From: Bacteroidia bacterium
GTDB lineage: Bacteria > Bacteroidota > Bacteroidia > Bacteroidales > Prolixibacteraceae
DNA length: 45,158 nt
NCBI GenBank assembly: GCA_026391295.1
Contig: JAPLDS010000022.1
Location: 1-45,158, forward strand
Direction of reading: 5' to 3'
Every line of letters starts with the position of its first letter. Position 1 is the stretch's first letter. This document shows positions 17,440 through 26,559 of this stretch, one piece after another. The position numbers and the translations under genes are program-made. The notes beneath the pieces were generated by a model. That model saw only the letters and a program-made list of their open reading frames with translations. It did not search any database and was not told the DNA's origin.

Positions 17440-18918
17440 ATGGACGACATTAAAAAAATTGCAAAATCACTGGCAATTGCTTTTGCCGGGGCCATCATTG
17501 CCATCCTTATTTATTCAAAATTTGAAAAAAACTCATCCGCTTCAACCGCGCAAGAAAAGACACCTAGTCAGTTTACTAACTATAGCGCTCCTCCCCCTAG
17601 TCCACAAGCTCAGCTCCCTGATCTAACACAGGCTGCCGAGAAAAGTGTGCATGCCGTTGTGCATATTACCACTAAAATGAAGTCCCAAGGTGGAGCAGCA
17701 AATGAGAACCAGCTCTTCGATTTCTTTTTTGGCCCTAGAGGGAACAATATGCCGCGTGGATACAATCAAGAGCCTGACTACAGCATGGGTGCCGGTTCTG
17801 GAGTGATTATCAACGCTGAAGGTTATATTGTAACTAACAACCATGTTATTGAACAGGCCGACAATATTGAGGTTGTATTAAATGACAATCGAAAATTCAC
17901 CGCAAAAGTAATTGGAAGAGATCCCAATACGGATATCGCACTAATAAAAATTGATGCCAAAGACCTAACCTACCTCACCTGGGGCAATTCAGAAACCTTA
18001 AAATTGGGTGAATGGGTGCTTGCCGTTGGCAATCCATTTAATCTAACCTCAACTGTAACAGCGGGAATTGTAAGTGCCAAATCGAGAAGTATTGGAATCA
18101 TCAGTGGACAATTACCACTAGAATCGTTTATCCAAACGGATGCGGCTGTAAATCCAGGAAATAGCGGAGGTGCTTTAGTCAATGCTTCGGGAGAACTGGT
18201 GGGGGTAAATTCTGCTATCGCATCTAAAACAGGATCTTATTCTGGCTACTCCTTCGCAGTACCAGCCTCGATTGCACGAAAAGTTGTAGAAGACCTTAAG
18301 CAATTTGGTGAAGTTCAACGTGCATTATTAGGGGTCGAGATCCGTAATGTGGATGACAACTTAGCACATTCAGAACATTTAGGGAAGATAGAAGGTGTTT
18401 ATGTTAGCAAAACCACCGAAGAGGGGGCCGCACGACAGGCTGGAATTAAAGCTGCAGATGTTATAATTGCGGTGAATGGTAATCTGGTGAACACCGTCGC
18501 ACAACTTCAAGAACAGATTGCTAAATACCGTCCTGGCGACAAGGTAAACCTAAGCGTAAAAAGAGAGGGAGCAATGAAACAATTCACAGTCACATTGCGC
18601 AACACCAAAGGGAATACAGCCATTGTAAAAGAGAGCTTTGCGATCTTAGGGGGTGATTTCGGACCTATCTCATCAAAAGATAAAGAGAGACTGAAAATTG
18701 ATGAAGGGATCCAAATTCTTAACCTTACAAAAGGTAAACTAAAAGATGCTGGGGTGAAAATTGGATTTATCATAACTGACATGAACAAAATGCCTATTTC
18801 AAGTGTTGAAGATATAAAACGAGTACTTTCACAAGCAAGCAATAAAAAGCCTATATTAGTGGAAGGAATTTACCCTTCTGGAGAATGGACTTATTATGTT
18901 TTCAAACTTGAAGAATAA
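17440..18918 (+). CDS. Periplasmic serine protease of the DegP/HtrA family
   Basis: The protein has 492 residues. An N-terminal hydrophobic segment (7-26) serves as signal anchor, then comes a proline-rich linker. The trypsin-like domain (about 65-285) has a full triad: H135 in TNNHVIEQ, D165 in DPNTDIALIKID and S242 in NPGNSGGALVN. Two PDZ domains follow (about 292-385 and 400-490), the first with GVEIRNVDDN and GVYVSKTTEEG. This is the Do-type protease and chaperone that handles misfolded envelope proteins. The 252-bp region upstream is AT-rich without a perfect TAnnTTTG box, so an alternative sigma factor could act here, but that is conjecture. rpoD follows 89 nt later with its own promoter. 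Confidence 0.93.
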   Translation: MDDIKKIAKSLAIAFAGAIIAILIYSKFEKNSSASTAQEKTPSQFTNYSAPPPSPQAQLPDLTQAAEKSVHAVVHITTKMKSQGGAANENQLFDFFFGPRGNNMPRGYNQEPDYSMGAGSGVIINAEGYIVTNNHVIEQADNIEVVLNDNRKFTAKVIGRDPNTDIALIKIDAKDLTYLTWGNSETLKLGEWVLAVGNPFNLTSTVTAGIVSAKSRSIGIISGQLPLESFIQTDAAVNPGNSGGALVNASGELVGVNSAIASKTGSYSGYSFAVPASIARKVVEDLKQFGEVQRALLGVEIRNVDDNLAHSEHLGKIEGVYVSKTTEEGAARQAGIKAADVIIAVNGNLVNTVAQLQEQIAKYRPGDKVNLSVKREGAMKQFTVTLRNTKGNTAIVKESFAILGGDFGPISSKDKERLKIDEGIQILNLTKGKLKDAGVKIGFIITDMNKMPISSVEDIKRVLSQASNKKPILVEGIYPSGEWTYYVFKLEE

Positions 18919-18953
18919 CATTTTGCGTCAAATAAAAAAATAGCAGCTTAACA

Positions 18954-18967
18954 GTATTGTACAATAC
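18954..18967. repeat. 14-bp perfect palindrome overlapping the rpoD promoter
   Basis: GTATTGTACAATAC is a perfect palindrome and contains the -33 TTG (18957-18959) of the rpoD promoter. A dimeric regulator bound here would block or modulate RNA polymerase. The regulator is unknown. Confidence 0.55.
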
Positions 18968-18987
18968 CACAAATAATTGTAACTTTG
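18957..18987 (+). promoter_or_regulatory. rpoD promoter (TTG - 20 nt - TAACTTTG)
   Basis: TTG at 18957-18959 and TAACTTTG at 18980-18987 match the Bacteroidota vegetative promoter with a 20-nt spacer. The start codon of rpoD is 21 nt downstream of the -7 box. Confidence 0.7.
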
Positions 18988-19007
18988 CAGACTTTTAATC
19001 AGAAAGA

Positions 19008-19842
19008 ATGAGACAACTAAAGATTACAAAATCGATAACCAACCGCGAGAGTGCCTCGCTTGACAAATATCTTCAAGAAATTGGTAAGGAGGAGTTAATT
19101 ACCGTTGAAGAAGAAGTTGAGTTAGCGCAACGCATCAAAAAAGGTGATCAAGCAGCTCTAGAGAAACTCACAAGAGCGAACTTGAGATTTGTGGTTTCTG
19201 TTGCTAAACAATATCAAAACCAAGGCTTAAGTCTTCCTGACTTAATCAACGAAGGTAATCTTGGTCTTATCAAGGCTGCTGAAAAATTTGACGAAACAAG
19301 AGGATTTAAATTTATCTCTTACGCCGTTTGGTGGATTCGCCAATCTATTCTTCAAGCATTAGCTGAACAATCACGTATCGTAAGACTTCCGCTTAACCAA
19401 GTTGGGTCTCTAAATAAAATAAACAAGGCGTATTCTAAGTTCGAGCAAGAACACGAAAGAAGACCTTCTCCTGAAGAGCTTGCTGAGCAACTTGAATTGC
19501 CTGCAGATAAAGTTGCAGATACATTGCGCGTCTCAGGAAGACACGTATCTGTTGATGCCCCTTTTGTTGACGGTGAAGATAACAGCCTTTTAGATGTCTT
19601 AATCAACAACGATCGATGAATCACTTTCTCGTGAAATCGATCGTTCCTTAACCACGCTTACAGAACGTGAAGCTGACATCATCAGAATGTTCTTTGGTAT
19701 TGCCTGTCAAGAGATGACGCTTGAAGAGATTGGAGAACGCTTTGGATTAACTCGTGAAAGAGTTAGACAAATAAAAGAAAAAGCGATTCGTCGTTTACGT
19801 CATACCTCAAGAAGCAAATTGCTTAAGACTTATTTAGGATAG
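19008..19842 (+). pseudogene. rpoD: Primary sigma factor RpoD, broken by an out-of-frame deletion
   Basis: Residues 1-202 are a typical short Bacteroidota primary sigma factor: [14 protein letters not shown] at the N-terminus, region 2 with [20 protein letters not shown] and [10 protein letters not shown], and region 3 with [11 protein letters not shown]. The frame then hits a TGA at 19617. From 19615 the next frame continues with [20 protein letters not shown], then the full region 4 ([19 protein letters not shown]) and ends LLKTYLG at 19842. The linker that other Bacteroidota carry here (approximately SPxADRSLx, nine codons) is missing, leaving a single C at 19614. The net loss is about 26 bp just after the sigma finger. 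Since this sigma factor is essential, either the assembly is wrong or something rescues it. Intact length would be about 286 residues. Confidence 0.9.
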
Positions 19843-19856
19843 TCCCTATACAACTA

Positions 19857-19902
19857 TATTAAAAAAGAAGAGACGCTAATTAGCGTCTCTTCTTTTTTAA
19901 TA
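19857..19902. terminator. Bidirectional terminator between rpoD and uvrB
   Basis: A perfect 46-nt palindrome has arms running from a poly-A tract through GAAGAGACGCTAA and back through TTAGCGTCTCTTC to a poly-T tract. Transcripts from either side would form a long stem ending in a U-run, which fits the convergent rpoD and uvrB genes. Confidence 0.9.
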
Positions 19903-19941
19903 CAAACTAAGCAAAGCAATAATCTAATCCCATAGATTCAG

Positions 19942-21969
19942 TTACTCTTTAAGCTTTGTATTTAAAAATTCTTTTAATCGATACATCTCATCACGCAATC
20001 GAGCTGCTTCAATGAAATCTAAATCTTTGGCGGCTCTGGTCATCTCCTTCTGAGTTTTCAGAATTGTCTTCTCCAGGGCTTCAGTAGTCATATACTTCAC
20101 AACCGGATCTGCTGCCACATCGCCAATTTCTGAGGTTACGTAACCATCTCCTATTACAGACTTATCTGAACGATACTCCAACCCTATAATTTCACGCGTC
20201 GGTTTAATGATCTGTGTCGGCACAAGACCATGCTCCTCGTTGTATGCATGCTGTTTAATTCGACGATAATTGGCTGCATCAATGGTTCGTTGCATCGAAT
20301 CGGTAATCTTATCAGCATACATAATCACACGTCCATTTAAATTACGGGCTGCACGTCCAGCAGTTTGTGTCAGCGAGCGCTCTGAGCGAAGAAAACCCTC
20401 TTTGTCTGCATCTAATATAGCCACAAGCGAAACCTCTGGCAAATCAAGTCCTTCTCGCAAAAGATTGATTCCGATCAACACATCAAAAACACCTTTTCGC
20501 AATTGTTCCATAATTTCAACCCGCTCCATCGTATCCACATCCGAATGTATATAACGACATTTGATGTGCATCCGATCAAAATATTTCTGCAACTCTTCAG
20601 CCATTCTTTTGGTAAGCGTAGTTACTAAAACACGCTCATTCACCGCCACTCGCAAATGAATCTCCTCCATTAAATCATCGATCTGATTGATACGCGGACG
20701 AATCTCAATCTGCGGATCCAGAAGTCCAGTCGGCCTAATAATTTGCTCGACTACAACACCTTGACTCTTTTCGAGTTCGTAATTCGCAGGTGTTGCACTA
20801 ACAAAAACCACCTGACGAGCGATCGATTCAAACTCCTCAAATTTCAAGGGTCTGTTGTCAATAGCAGCTGGCAAACGGAAGCCATAATCGACCAAATTCA
20901 CTTTTCGCGATCGGTCACCTCCATACATGGCATGTATCTGTGGCATGGTCACATGACTTTCATCAATAACCATCAAATAATCGCCTGGGAAATAATCCAA
21001 TAGACAAAATGGTCGTGAGCCAGGCTCGCGGTTATCGAAGTAACGTGAATAATTCTCTATTCCAGGACAGTAACCCAACTCCCGTATCATCTCTAAATCA
21101 TAGGTTACTCGATCCTCTATTCGTTTAGCCTCCAGAAACTTGCCCGACTGCTTAAAGAAATCTATATGTGCTACTAAATCGTTTTGTATCTTCTTAATAG
21201 CTAACTGAATGCTGTCCTTGGTGGTCACAAAAATCGTAGCGGGATAGATCACACAATGGTCCATATCTTTTAGCGAGGCTCCATTCTCAGCATTAAACAA
21301 GATAATCTCCTCAATCTCATCGCCATAGAAAACAATGCGAATAGCGTCGTCAGCATAGGCTGGAAAAATATCTACCGTATCCCCTTTTACTCTAAAGTTG
21401 CCGCGCTGAAACAAGACCTCACTTCGCGAATACATCGCATCCACCAATTGACGGAGAAAGACATTCCGACTTATTACCTCGCCAACCTTTATCTTAACCA
21501 CATTCGCATGAAAATCTTGCGGATTACCAATACCATAAAGACACGATACCGAAGAGACTACAATCACATCTCTCCTACCAGAAAGCAAAGCTGAAGTGGT
21601 ACTTAAACGCAGTTTTTCAATCTCCTTATTGATTGACAAGTCTTTCTCAATAAACGTGTCCGTTATCGGCAAATAGGCTTCAGGCTGATAATAATCATAA
21701 TAAGAGACAAAATATTCGACAGCATTTTCTGGGAAAAACTGCTTCATCTCGCCGTAGAGCTGCGCAGCAAGGGTTTTATTATGACTTAAAATCAACGTCG
21801 GCTTCTGCACTTGCGTAATCACATTAGCCATTGTAAACGTCTTACCAGACCCGGTTACCCCAAGCAACGTTTGATAGGGATGATCCGCACGAACACCATC
21901 CACAAGTTGCGCAATGGCTTGCGGTTGATCCCCTGTGGGCTTATAGTCTGATAAAAGTTTAAAATCCAT
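19942..21969 (-). CDS. uvrB: UvrABC system protein B (excinuclease helicase subunit)
   Basis: The 675-residue protein is full length. Walker A is GVTGSGKTFTMANV (near 38-51) and the family hairpin region has YYQPEAYLP. DESHVTMPQIHAMYGGDRSRK marks motif II, and LVTTLTKRMAEEL and INLLREGLDLPEVSLVAILDADKEGF mark helicase motifs, followed by QTAGRAARN. A C-terminal UVR motif (about 635-670, RAAKDLDFIEAARLRDEMYRL) binds UvrC. UvrB verifies DNA damage delivered by UvrA and recruits UvrC for incision. It is the second gene of a minus-strand unit, starting 8 nt after the HAD phosphatase stop. Confidence 0.97.
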   Translation of the reverse strand: MDFKLLSDYKPTGDQPQAIAQLVDGVRADHPYQTLLGVTGSGKTFTMANVITQVQKPTLILSHNKTLAAQLYGEMKQFFPENAVEYFVSYYDYYQPEAYLPITDTFIEKDLSINKEIEKLRLSTTSALLSGRRDVIVVSSVSCLYGIGNPQDFHANVVKIKVGEVISRNVFLRQLVDAMYSRSEVLFQRGNFRVKGDTVDIFPAYADDAIRIVFYGDEIEEIILFNAENGASLKDMDHCVIYPATIFVTTKDSIQLAIKKIQNDLVAHIDFFKQSGKFLEAKRIEDRVTYDLEMIRELGYCPGIENYSRYFDNREPGSRPFCLLDYFPGDYLMVIDESHVTMPQIHAMYGGDRSRKVNLVDYGFRLPAAIDNRPLKFEEFESIARQVVFVSATPANYELEKSQGVVVEQIIRPTGLLDPQIEIRPRINQIDDLMEEIHLRVAVNERVLVTTLTKRMAEELQKYFDRMHIKCRYIHSDVDTMERVEIMEQLRKGVFDVLIGINLLREGLDLPEVSLVAILDADKEGFLRSERSLTQTAGRAARNLNGRVIMYADKITDSMQRTIDAANYRRIKQHAYNEEHGLVPTQIIKPTREIIGLEYRSDKSVIGDGYVTSEIGDVAADPVVKYMTTEALEKTILKTQKEMTRAAKDLDFIEAARLRDEMYRLKEFLNTKLKE

Positions 21970-21977
21970 AAACGCGA

Positions 21978-22583
21978 CTAAATATTTTTTCCTGTTGTTA
22001 CCTCATAAAACTGCGTTACATCCACCACAAACATTCCAGCTCTAACAGCAGCTTCAATACCTAGCTTTCCATCTTCATACACTTCACATTCCGATGGAGC
22101 GACCCCAATAAGCTCAGCAGCCTTCAAAAAGGTATCTGGAAAAGGTTTATGATTGATAACATCTTCAGCTGCAACAACATGTTCAAAGCAATCCTTAACA
22201 CCGGCAATCTCAAGTGTTCTCCAGGCTAAATGCTGGGACCCACCAGTACCACAAGCCATTGGAATCTTCCCTTTGTGGGCTCTAATAACCGCCACAACAG
22301 GTTCTATTGGCTGAGCCAGATGCATCGTTTTTTCAAATCGCTCCTCCTTACGAAGCGAGAATTCCATTGGATCAAAATCAAGGTCAAACTTATTTTTTAA
22401 ATATTCACAGGTCTGTAAAGAAGGAACACCTGTCACCTCTGCAAATAAATCAGTTGTGAAATCGATTCCATATTCAGCAGCAGTGGTGCGCCATGCAATA
22501 AAATGAACTGGCATCGTGTCACATATCGTCCCATCAATATCAAAAATCAACCCTTTAGCTAATGGATTTGGTACTATTTTCAT
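21978..22583 (-). CDS. HAD-superfamily hydrolase, beta-phosphoglucomutase-like
   Basis: From the ATG at 22583 the protein has 201 residues. A TTG at 22613 would add ten residues, but a promoter -7 box (22618-22611) overlaps that codon, so the ATG is preferred. Motif I is FDIDGTICDT, the catalytic aspartate pair. The substrate-specific cap follows, motif II is at MACGTGGS, motif III has the lysine in NHKPFPDTFLKAAEL, and motif IV is YEDGKLGIEAA. This combination matches the beta-phosphoglucomutase and sugar-phosphatase branch. The substrate is unknown. The gene probably shares a transcript with uvrB 8 nt downstream; a functional link is not obvious. Confidence 0.85.
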   Translation of the reverse strand: MKIVPNPLAKGLIFDIDGTICDTMPVHFIAWRTTAAEYGIDFTTDLFAEVTGVPSLQTCEYLKNKFDLDFDPMEFSLRKEERFEKTMHLAQPIEPVVAVIRAHKGKIPMACGTGGSQHLAWRTLEIAGVKDCFEHVVAAEDVINHKPFPDTFLKAAELIGVAPSECEVYEDGKLGIEAAVRAGMFVVDVTQFYEVTTGKNI

Positions 22584-22610
22584 CCGTTTCTTTATTATTA
22601 TTTCAACCCT

Positions 22611-22618
22611 CAAAAATA
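22611..22618 (-). promoter_or_regulatory. Promoter -7 box for the HAD-uvrB unit
   Basis: Read on the minus strand it is TATTTTTG, an exact TAnnTTTG match, 28 nt before the ATG at 22583. It covers the alternative TTG start and thereby argues against that start. Confidence 0.55.
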
Positions 22619-22699
22619 AGGATATAAAAGTTTACCTGCGTTTTATTTAATAGTTAAATAGAAATAGATTAATTTGCGAGCAAAATAACTTATTAAGTG

Positions 22700-23131
22700 A
22701 TGTCCAATCCTGATCTTTATTTACCAACCGCAATCCCACAATGGGGAATTTTCCTAGGGATCGTGCTGCTCACCATCGGCTTTGTAGATAAAAACAGAAG
22801 GCTTACTCTTATTGGCTGGATCACACTAGTATGCACTGGAATAGCAGCCCTCTATTTTAATTTACTAGGTACCCTTTCGAATGTCACGGTTACGAGTGCA
22901 GACACAGCATTAGACCTTCTTATCTCAACTGGATGGCAGAGTGCCGCAGGTGGAGCTCTTTCCTTATTTTCATTAGTATTCTTTTACTATGAAAAGAAAA
23001 GGTATAAACTACTCTCATTTTTAACAATTGCTTACTTTGTACTTGTATTTTTCCTCTATGCTCAAGTTTCAGCTTTAGCAGGTAAAGACATTAATAAAGA
23101 CTCAAAAACGGAACAAAAAGAAACTAAATAA
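22700..23131 (+). CDS. Small multi-spanning membrane protein, unknown function
   Basis: The protein has 143 residues from the ATG at 22700; a GTG directly before it is also possible. About four hydrophobic segments are visible: WGIFLGIVLLTIGFV (about 15-30), LIGWITLVCTGIAALYFNLL (37-58), ALSLFSLVFFYY (86-98) and LLSFLTIAYFVLVFFLYAQV (103-123). A short lysine-rich cytoplasmic tail follows. I recognise no family motif. A TTAATTTG box at 22669-22676, one mismatch from consensus, could be its promoter. The next gene starts 9 nt downstream, so the two are likely translated from one mRNA. Confidence 0.75.
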   Translation: MSNPDLYLPTAIPQWGIFLGIVLLTIGFVDKNRRLTLIGWITLVCTGIAALYFNLLGTLSNVTVTSADTALDLLISTGWQSAAGGALSLFSLVFFYYEKKRYKLLSFLTIAYFVLVFFLYAQVSALAGKDINKDSKTEQKETK

Positions 23132-23140
23132 ATAGAACAC

Positions 23141-23677
23141 ATGAATTTAAATGAACCGAATGGCCTTTGGGAAATCTTGAAAATTGGAATCCCAGCATTG
23201 ATCGTATTTCTAACAGCCTATTTTATGTTTAGAGATATGATTGAAAACAATCAAAAGCAACGTGAGATGGAACTTCAACTTAAGAATTCTAAATTGATAC
23301 TCCCAATCAAACTACAAGCATACGAAAGACTAATTTTACTATTGGAACGAATATCTCCTCAATCTTTACTGATGCGCATATCACCACACGACTTAAATGT
23401 AGTGGACTATCAGCAAGAACTTCTTTCTCAAATAAGACATGAATTCGAACATAATTTATCACAACAGATTTATGTATCTCAAATTTTATGGGAGACGATA
23501 AGAAGAGCGAAAGAGAATCTTGTTCAAATCATTAATAACTCAGCAGATGAGTTTAAAAACGATGCTCCTGCCTTAGTGTTAAGCAATAAGATTATTGAAA
23601 ATTATCTAGAATCAAACGACCAGCTTATCGCTAATGCAGTCAACACCCTTAAAAAAGAGTTCAGTAAATTAGGCTAA
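23141..23677 (+). CDS. Conserved Bacteroidota single-span membrane protein, unknown function
   Basis: The protein has 178 residues. One membrane helix near the N-terminus (about 13-30, LKIGIPALIVFLTAYFMF) is followed by a long amphipathic, likely cytoplasmic helical domain. That domain contains LILPIKLQAYERLILLLERI, a run then HDLNVVDYQQELLSQIRHEFEHN, and LWETIRRAKENLVQIIN. The pattern of PIKLQAYERLxLxLERI and IRHEFEHNLSQQIYVS is familiar from a widespread uncharacterised Bacteroidota family, but I cannot assign a function. It forms a pair with the small membrane protein 9 nt upstream and converges with the transporter gene. Confidence 0.8.
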   Translation: MNLNEPNGLWEILKIGIPALIVFLTAYFMFRDMIENNQKQREMELQLKNSKLILPIKLQAYERLILLLERISPQSLLMRISPHDLNVVDYQQELLSQIRHEFEHNLSQQIYVSQILWETIRRAKENLVQIINNSADEFKNDAPALVLSNKIIENYLESNDQLIANAVNTLKKEFSKLG

Positions 23678-23714
23678 GCAGCTCTCAAAGACTTTGTTTC
23701 AGATCCCTTTAAGA

Positions 23715-25049
23715 TCACAAATCAATCTTTTTGAATTTAGGTACTAATAAATGCATGATTGTCCAGGCTAAGATGTAAGCAAAGGCGCAAATCATAAACA
23801 TAATACCATATCCAATCCGGATATCACCAGCAGCTTTATAATGGTCGAAGAGCACCCCGGCCGACTTTGCGATCATTATACCCCCAATGGCCCCTGCCAT
23901 CCCTCCAATGCCTGTCACAGAAGCAATAGCTCGCTTAGGAAACATATCAGAGACCGTGGTAAAAATATTGGCAGACCATGCTTGATGAGCTGAAGCTGCA
24001 ATACCAATAATCACTACGGCAAACCACATATTATAGCCACCGAAATATTGAGCTGTCAGCACTAACAATGGAAATAATGCATAAATAAACATGGCCCTTT
24101 TTCGAGCAACGTTGGCATCCATCCCGTGCTCCATAAAGTACTTAGGCAACCAACCACCCAAAACACTACCAAACGTAGTCATGATATAAACCACTGCAAT
24201 AGGAAAACTAACCTCAGTTCCTTTAAGCCCATATTGTTCTTTCAAAAATGCAGGTAACCAAAAAAGGAAAAACCACCAAACAGGATCCGTTAAAAGTTTA
24301 CCAAGAAAGAATGCCCATGTTTGTCTGAAAGTTAAAAGCTTAAACCAGCTAATCTTAGCTGCAGCTTTAGATTCCTCTATGGAAAGTTCATCTTTATCAC
24401 TTAAGATAAAATCATATTCCTGTTGAGACAACTTCCCATTTTGAAGTTTATTCTCCGGAGAATCATAGATATAATACCAGAATATCAACCAAATAAGACC
24501 AATAGCACCCGTGACGATGAAGGCCATCTGCCATCCCCAGGTGATAGCGATCCAAGGGACAACCAAGGGAGCTACAATGGCTCCAATATTCGTTCCTGAG
24601 TTATATATTCCAGTAGCAAAAGCTCTCTCCTTTTTAGGAAACCATTCGGCAATAGTTTTATTCGCGGCTGGAAAATTTCCTGCTTCAGGAACACCTAAGG
24701 CAGCTCTAGCAACTCCAAAACCAAATGGACTCCTGGCAAAGGCATGTCCAATTGCTGCAAGACTCCAGCCAAATAATGAGATGGCATACCCTATCTTTGT
24801 TCCAAATCGATCTATTATACCACCAACAACAAGCATTCCTGATGCATAAGCAATTTGAAAACAAATTACAATATTGGCATACACAGATTCATAATGCAAC
24901 GGATCAGAACCAAATAATCCAGCTCCTTCTAAAAAAGGCTTTAATAGACTAATAACCTGACGATCAAGATAATTAATTGTTGTCGCAAAGAATACCAAGG
25001 CACAAATAGTCCATCGGTAACTGCCTAACTGTTTATTTAGTTCGCTCAT
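23715..25049 (-). CDS. MFS hexuronate transporter (ExuT-like)
   Basis: The 444-residue protein has twelve predicted membrane helices and major-facilitator motifs. It begins YRWTICALVFFATTINYLDRQVIS, where the NYLDR signature is typical of the anion:cation symporter branch that includes ExuT and GudP. The loop GGIIDRFGTKIGYAISL follows, and GVPEAGNFPAANKTIAEWFPKKER is strongly conserved in sugar-acid carriers. As the last gene after uxaE and uxaC, it most likely imports glucuronate or galacturonate across the inner membrane. It starts 66 nt after the uxaC stop, consistent with one transcript controlled by the LacI-type regulator. Confidence 0.9.
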   Translation of the reverse strand: MSELNKQLGSYRWTICALVFFATTINYLDRQVISLLKPFLEGAGLFGSDPLHYESVYANIVICFQIAYASGMLVVGGIIDRFGTKIGYAISLFGWSLAAIGHAFARSPFGFGVARAALGVPEAGNFPAANKTIAEWFPKKERAFATGIYNSGTNIGAIVAPLVVPWIAITWGWQMAFIVTGAIGLIWLIFWYYIYDSPENKLQNGKLSQQEYDFILSDKDELSIEESKAAAKISWFKLLTFRQTWAFFLGKLLTDPVWWFFLFWLPAFLKEQYGLKGTEVSFPIAVVYIMTTFGSVLGGWLPKYFMEHGMDANVARKRAMFIYALFPLLVLTAQYFGGYNMWFAVVIIGIAASAHQAWSANIFTTVSDMFPKRAIASVTGIGGMAGAIGGIMIAKSAGVLFDHYKAAGDIRIGYGIMFMICAFAYILAWTIMHLLVPKFKKIDL

Positions 25050-25115
25050 TTAGTTTAGATAATAGTTTGTGAATTTCATTAGACAAACAGTGCCTATGAA
25101 CTTAATTAAGTTTAG

Positions 25116-26522
25116 TTATACCCCAAAATCGAAATAGCGTTCGGCATTGTTAAAGGAGATGTCCTGTACCATCGAACCTAAGAATTTTACATCGGCAGGC
25201 AATTCGCCATTCACCACGTCATGACCAATCAGATTACACAAAATGCGACGGAAATATTCATGACGCGAGTAGGATAGAAAACTCCGTGAATCTGTTAGCA
25301 TTCCCACAAATCGACTTAACAATCCCATATTCGACAAGGCGTTAATCTGAGCTGTCATCCCCTCTTTTTGATCTAAAAACCACCAACCTGAGCCCCATTG
25401 AATTTTACCTGGAGTCACACCATCTTGGAAATTGCCAATCATGGTGGCCATCATCTCATTGTCACTTGGGTTTAAATTGTAGAGAATGGTGCGTGTTAAC
25501 TTACCTTCAAAATCTAGCTTACCTAAAAATTTAGTTAATGCAGCAGCCATCGAAAAATCGCCGATCGAATCAAACCCCTTATCTGGACCAACCGTAGCAT
25601 TCATGCGCAAATTATTGTTGCGCAACGCACCGAGGTGATATTGCTGAGTCCAATTGCGTGAATGGTCCATCACCGCAAATTCATAGAGCATGGCCGACTT
25701 AAACAGTAATATTTCTTCAAATGAAGCCGATTTTCCAGCTCGAACATTGCTGAAAATCTTTCGTATTTCAGCAATCGTATAATCCTGCGCATAGATCGTT
25801 TCCAGTCCATGGTCTGACAACCGACAGCCATTTTGATGAAAATAGTGATGTCTATTTTCTAATGCACCCATAAGCTCATCAAATGTGCGAATAGTGCTCG
25901 CCAAGACTTGCTCTAATTGATCAATATATGCGTTAAATGATTTAGAATCCTCAATGGCCATTGCTTTATCAGGCCTCCATGCTGGTATAACCTTCACCTC
26001 AAAACCATCCTTTTGAATGGATTGATGGTATCGCAAGTCATCAATTGGATCATCAGTGGTGCAGATAACTTTAACATTTGCCTTCTGAATGATTCCACGA
26101 CAACTAAAATCTGGTTGATTAAGCAACTGGTTACAATCATCCCAAATCTGCTTCGCGGTAGTTGGACTTAACAAAGTCTTAATACCAAAAGGCTTGCGCA
26201 ATTCTAGGTGAGTCCAATGATACAATGGATTACGCATGGTGTGAGGAGCTGTTTCGGCCCATTTTTGAAACTTTTCCCAGTCGGAAGCCTCACCAGTGCA
26301 ATAGTGCTCAGCAACCCCATTTGTTCGCATTGCACGCCATTTATAATGATCTCCATGAAGCCAAATCTCTGATAGATTATTAAATCGACGATCTTCTGCT
26401 ATCTCTTGCGGTGAAATATGACAATGGTAATCAAAGAGTGGCATCTTCGCCGCATAGTCATGATAGAGTTGCTTAGCAAAGTCAGATTGCAACAAAAAAT
26501 CATCATCCATAAATGGTTTCAT
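25116..26522 (-). CDS. uxaC: Uronate isomerase (glucuronate/galacturonate isomerase)
   Basis: The 468-residue protein is full length. It converts D-glucuronate to D-fructuronate and D-galacturonate to D-tagaturonate in the cytoplasm. Landmarks are the N-terminal metal-site motif DYHCHISPQEIAED, then WLHGDHYKWRAMRTNGV and TTDDPIDDLRYH. Further along are GWWFLDQKEGM and the late MLTDSRSFLSYSRHEYFRR. The gene has a good ribosome site (TTAGGACC directly before the ATG). If the upstream uxaE frame is restored, its stop lies 37 nt before this start, which is normal operon spacing. Confidence 0.96.
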   Translation of the reverse strand: MKPFMDDDFLLQSDFAKQLYHDYAAKMPLFDYHCHISPQEIAEDRRFNNLSEIWLHGDHYKWRAMRTNGVAEHYCTGEASDWEKFQKWAETAPHTMRNPLYHWTHLELRKPFGIKTLLSPTTAKQIWDDCNQLLNQPDFSCRGIIQKANVKVICTTDDPIDDLRYHQSIQKDGFEVKVIPAWRPDKAMAIEDSKSFNAYIDQLEQVLASTIRTFDELMGALENRHHYFHQNGCRLSDHGLETIYAQDYTIAEIRKIFSNVRAGKSASFEEILLFKSAMLYEFAVMDHSRNWTQQYHLGALRNNNLRMNATVGPDKGFDSIGDFSMAAALTKFLGKLDFEGKLTRTILYNLNPSDNEMMATMIGNFQDGVTPGKIQWGSGWWFLDQKEGMTAQINALSNMGLLSRFVGMLTDSRSFLSYSRHEYFRRILCNLIGHDVVNGELPADVKFLGSMVQDISFNNAERYFDFGV

Positions 26523-26559
26523 GGTCCTAAGTCTTTAGATTAATTAGTTGGTTAACTTC

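Noticed and set aside
19608-19620. Programmed ribosomal frameshifting in rpoD
   Set aside because: No slippery heptamer is visible, and nine conserved linker codons are missing, so a real deletion or sequence error explains the break better than recoding.
22584-22613. TTG start for the HAD hydrolase, ten residues upstream
   Set aside because: The promoter -7 box overlaps this codon, so it would not be in the transcript.
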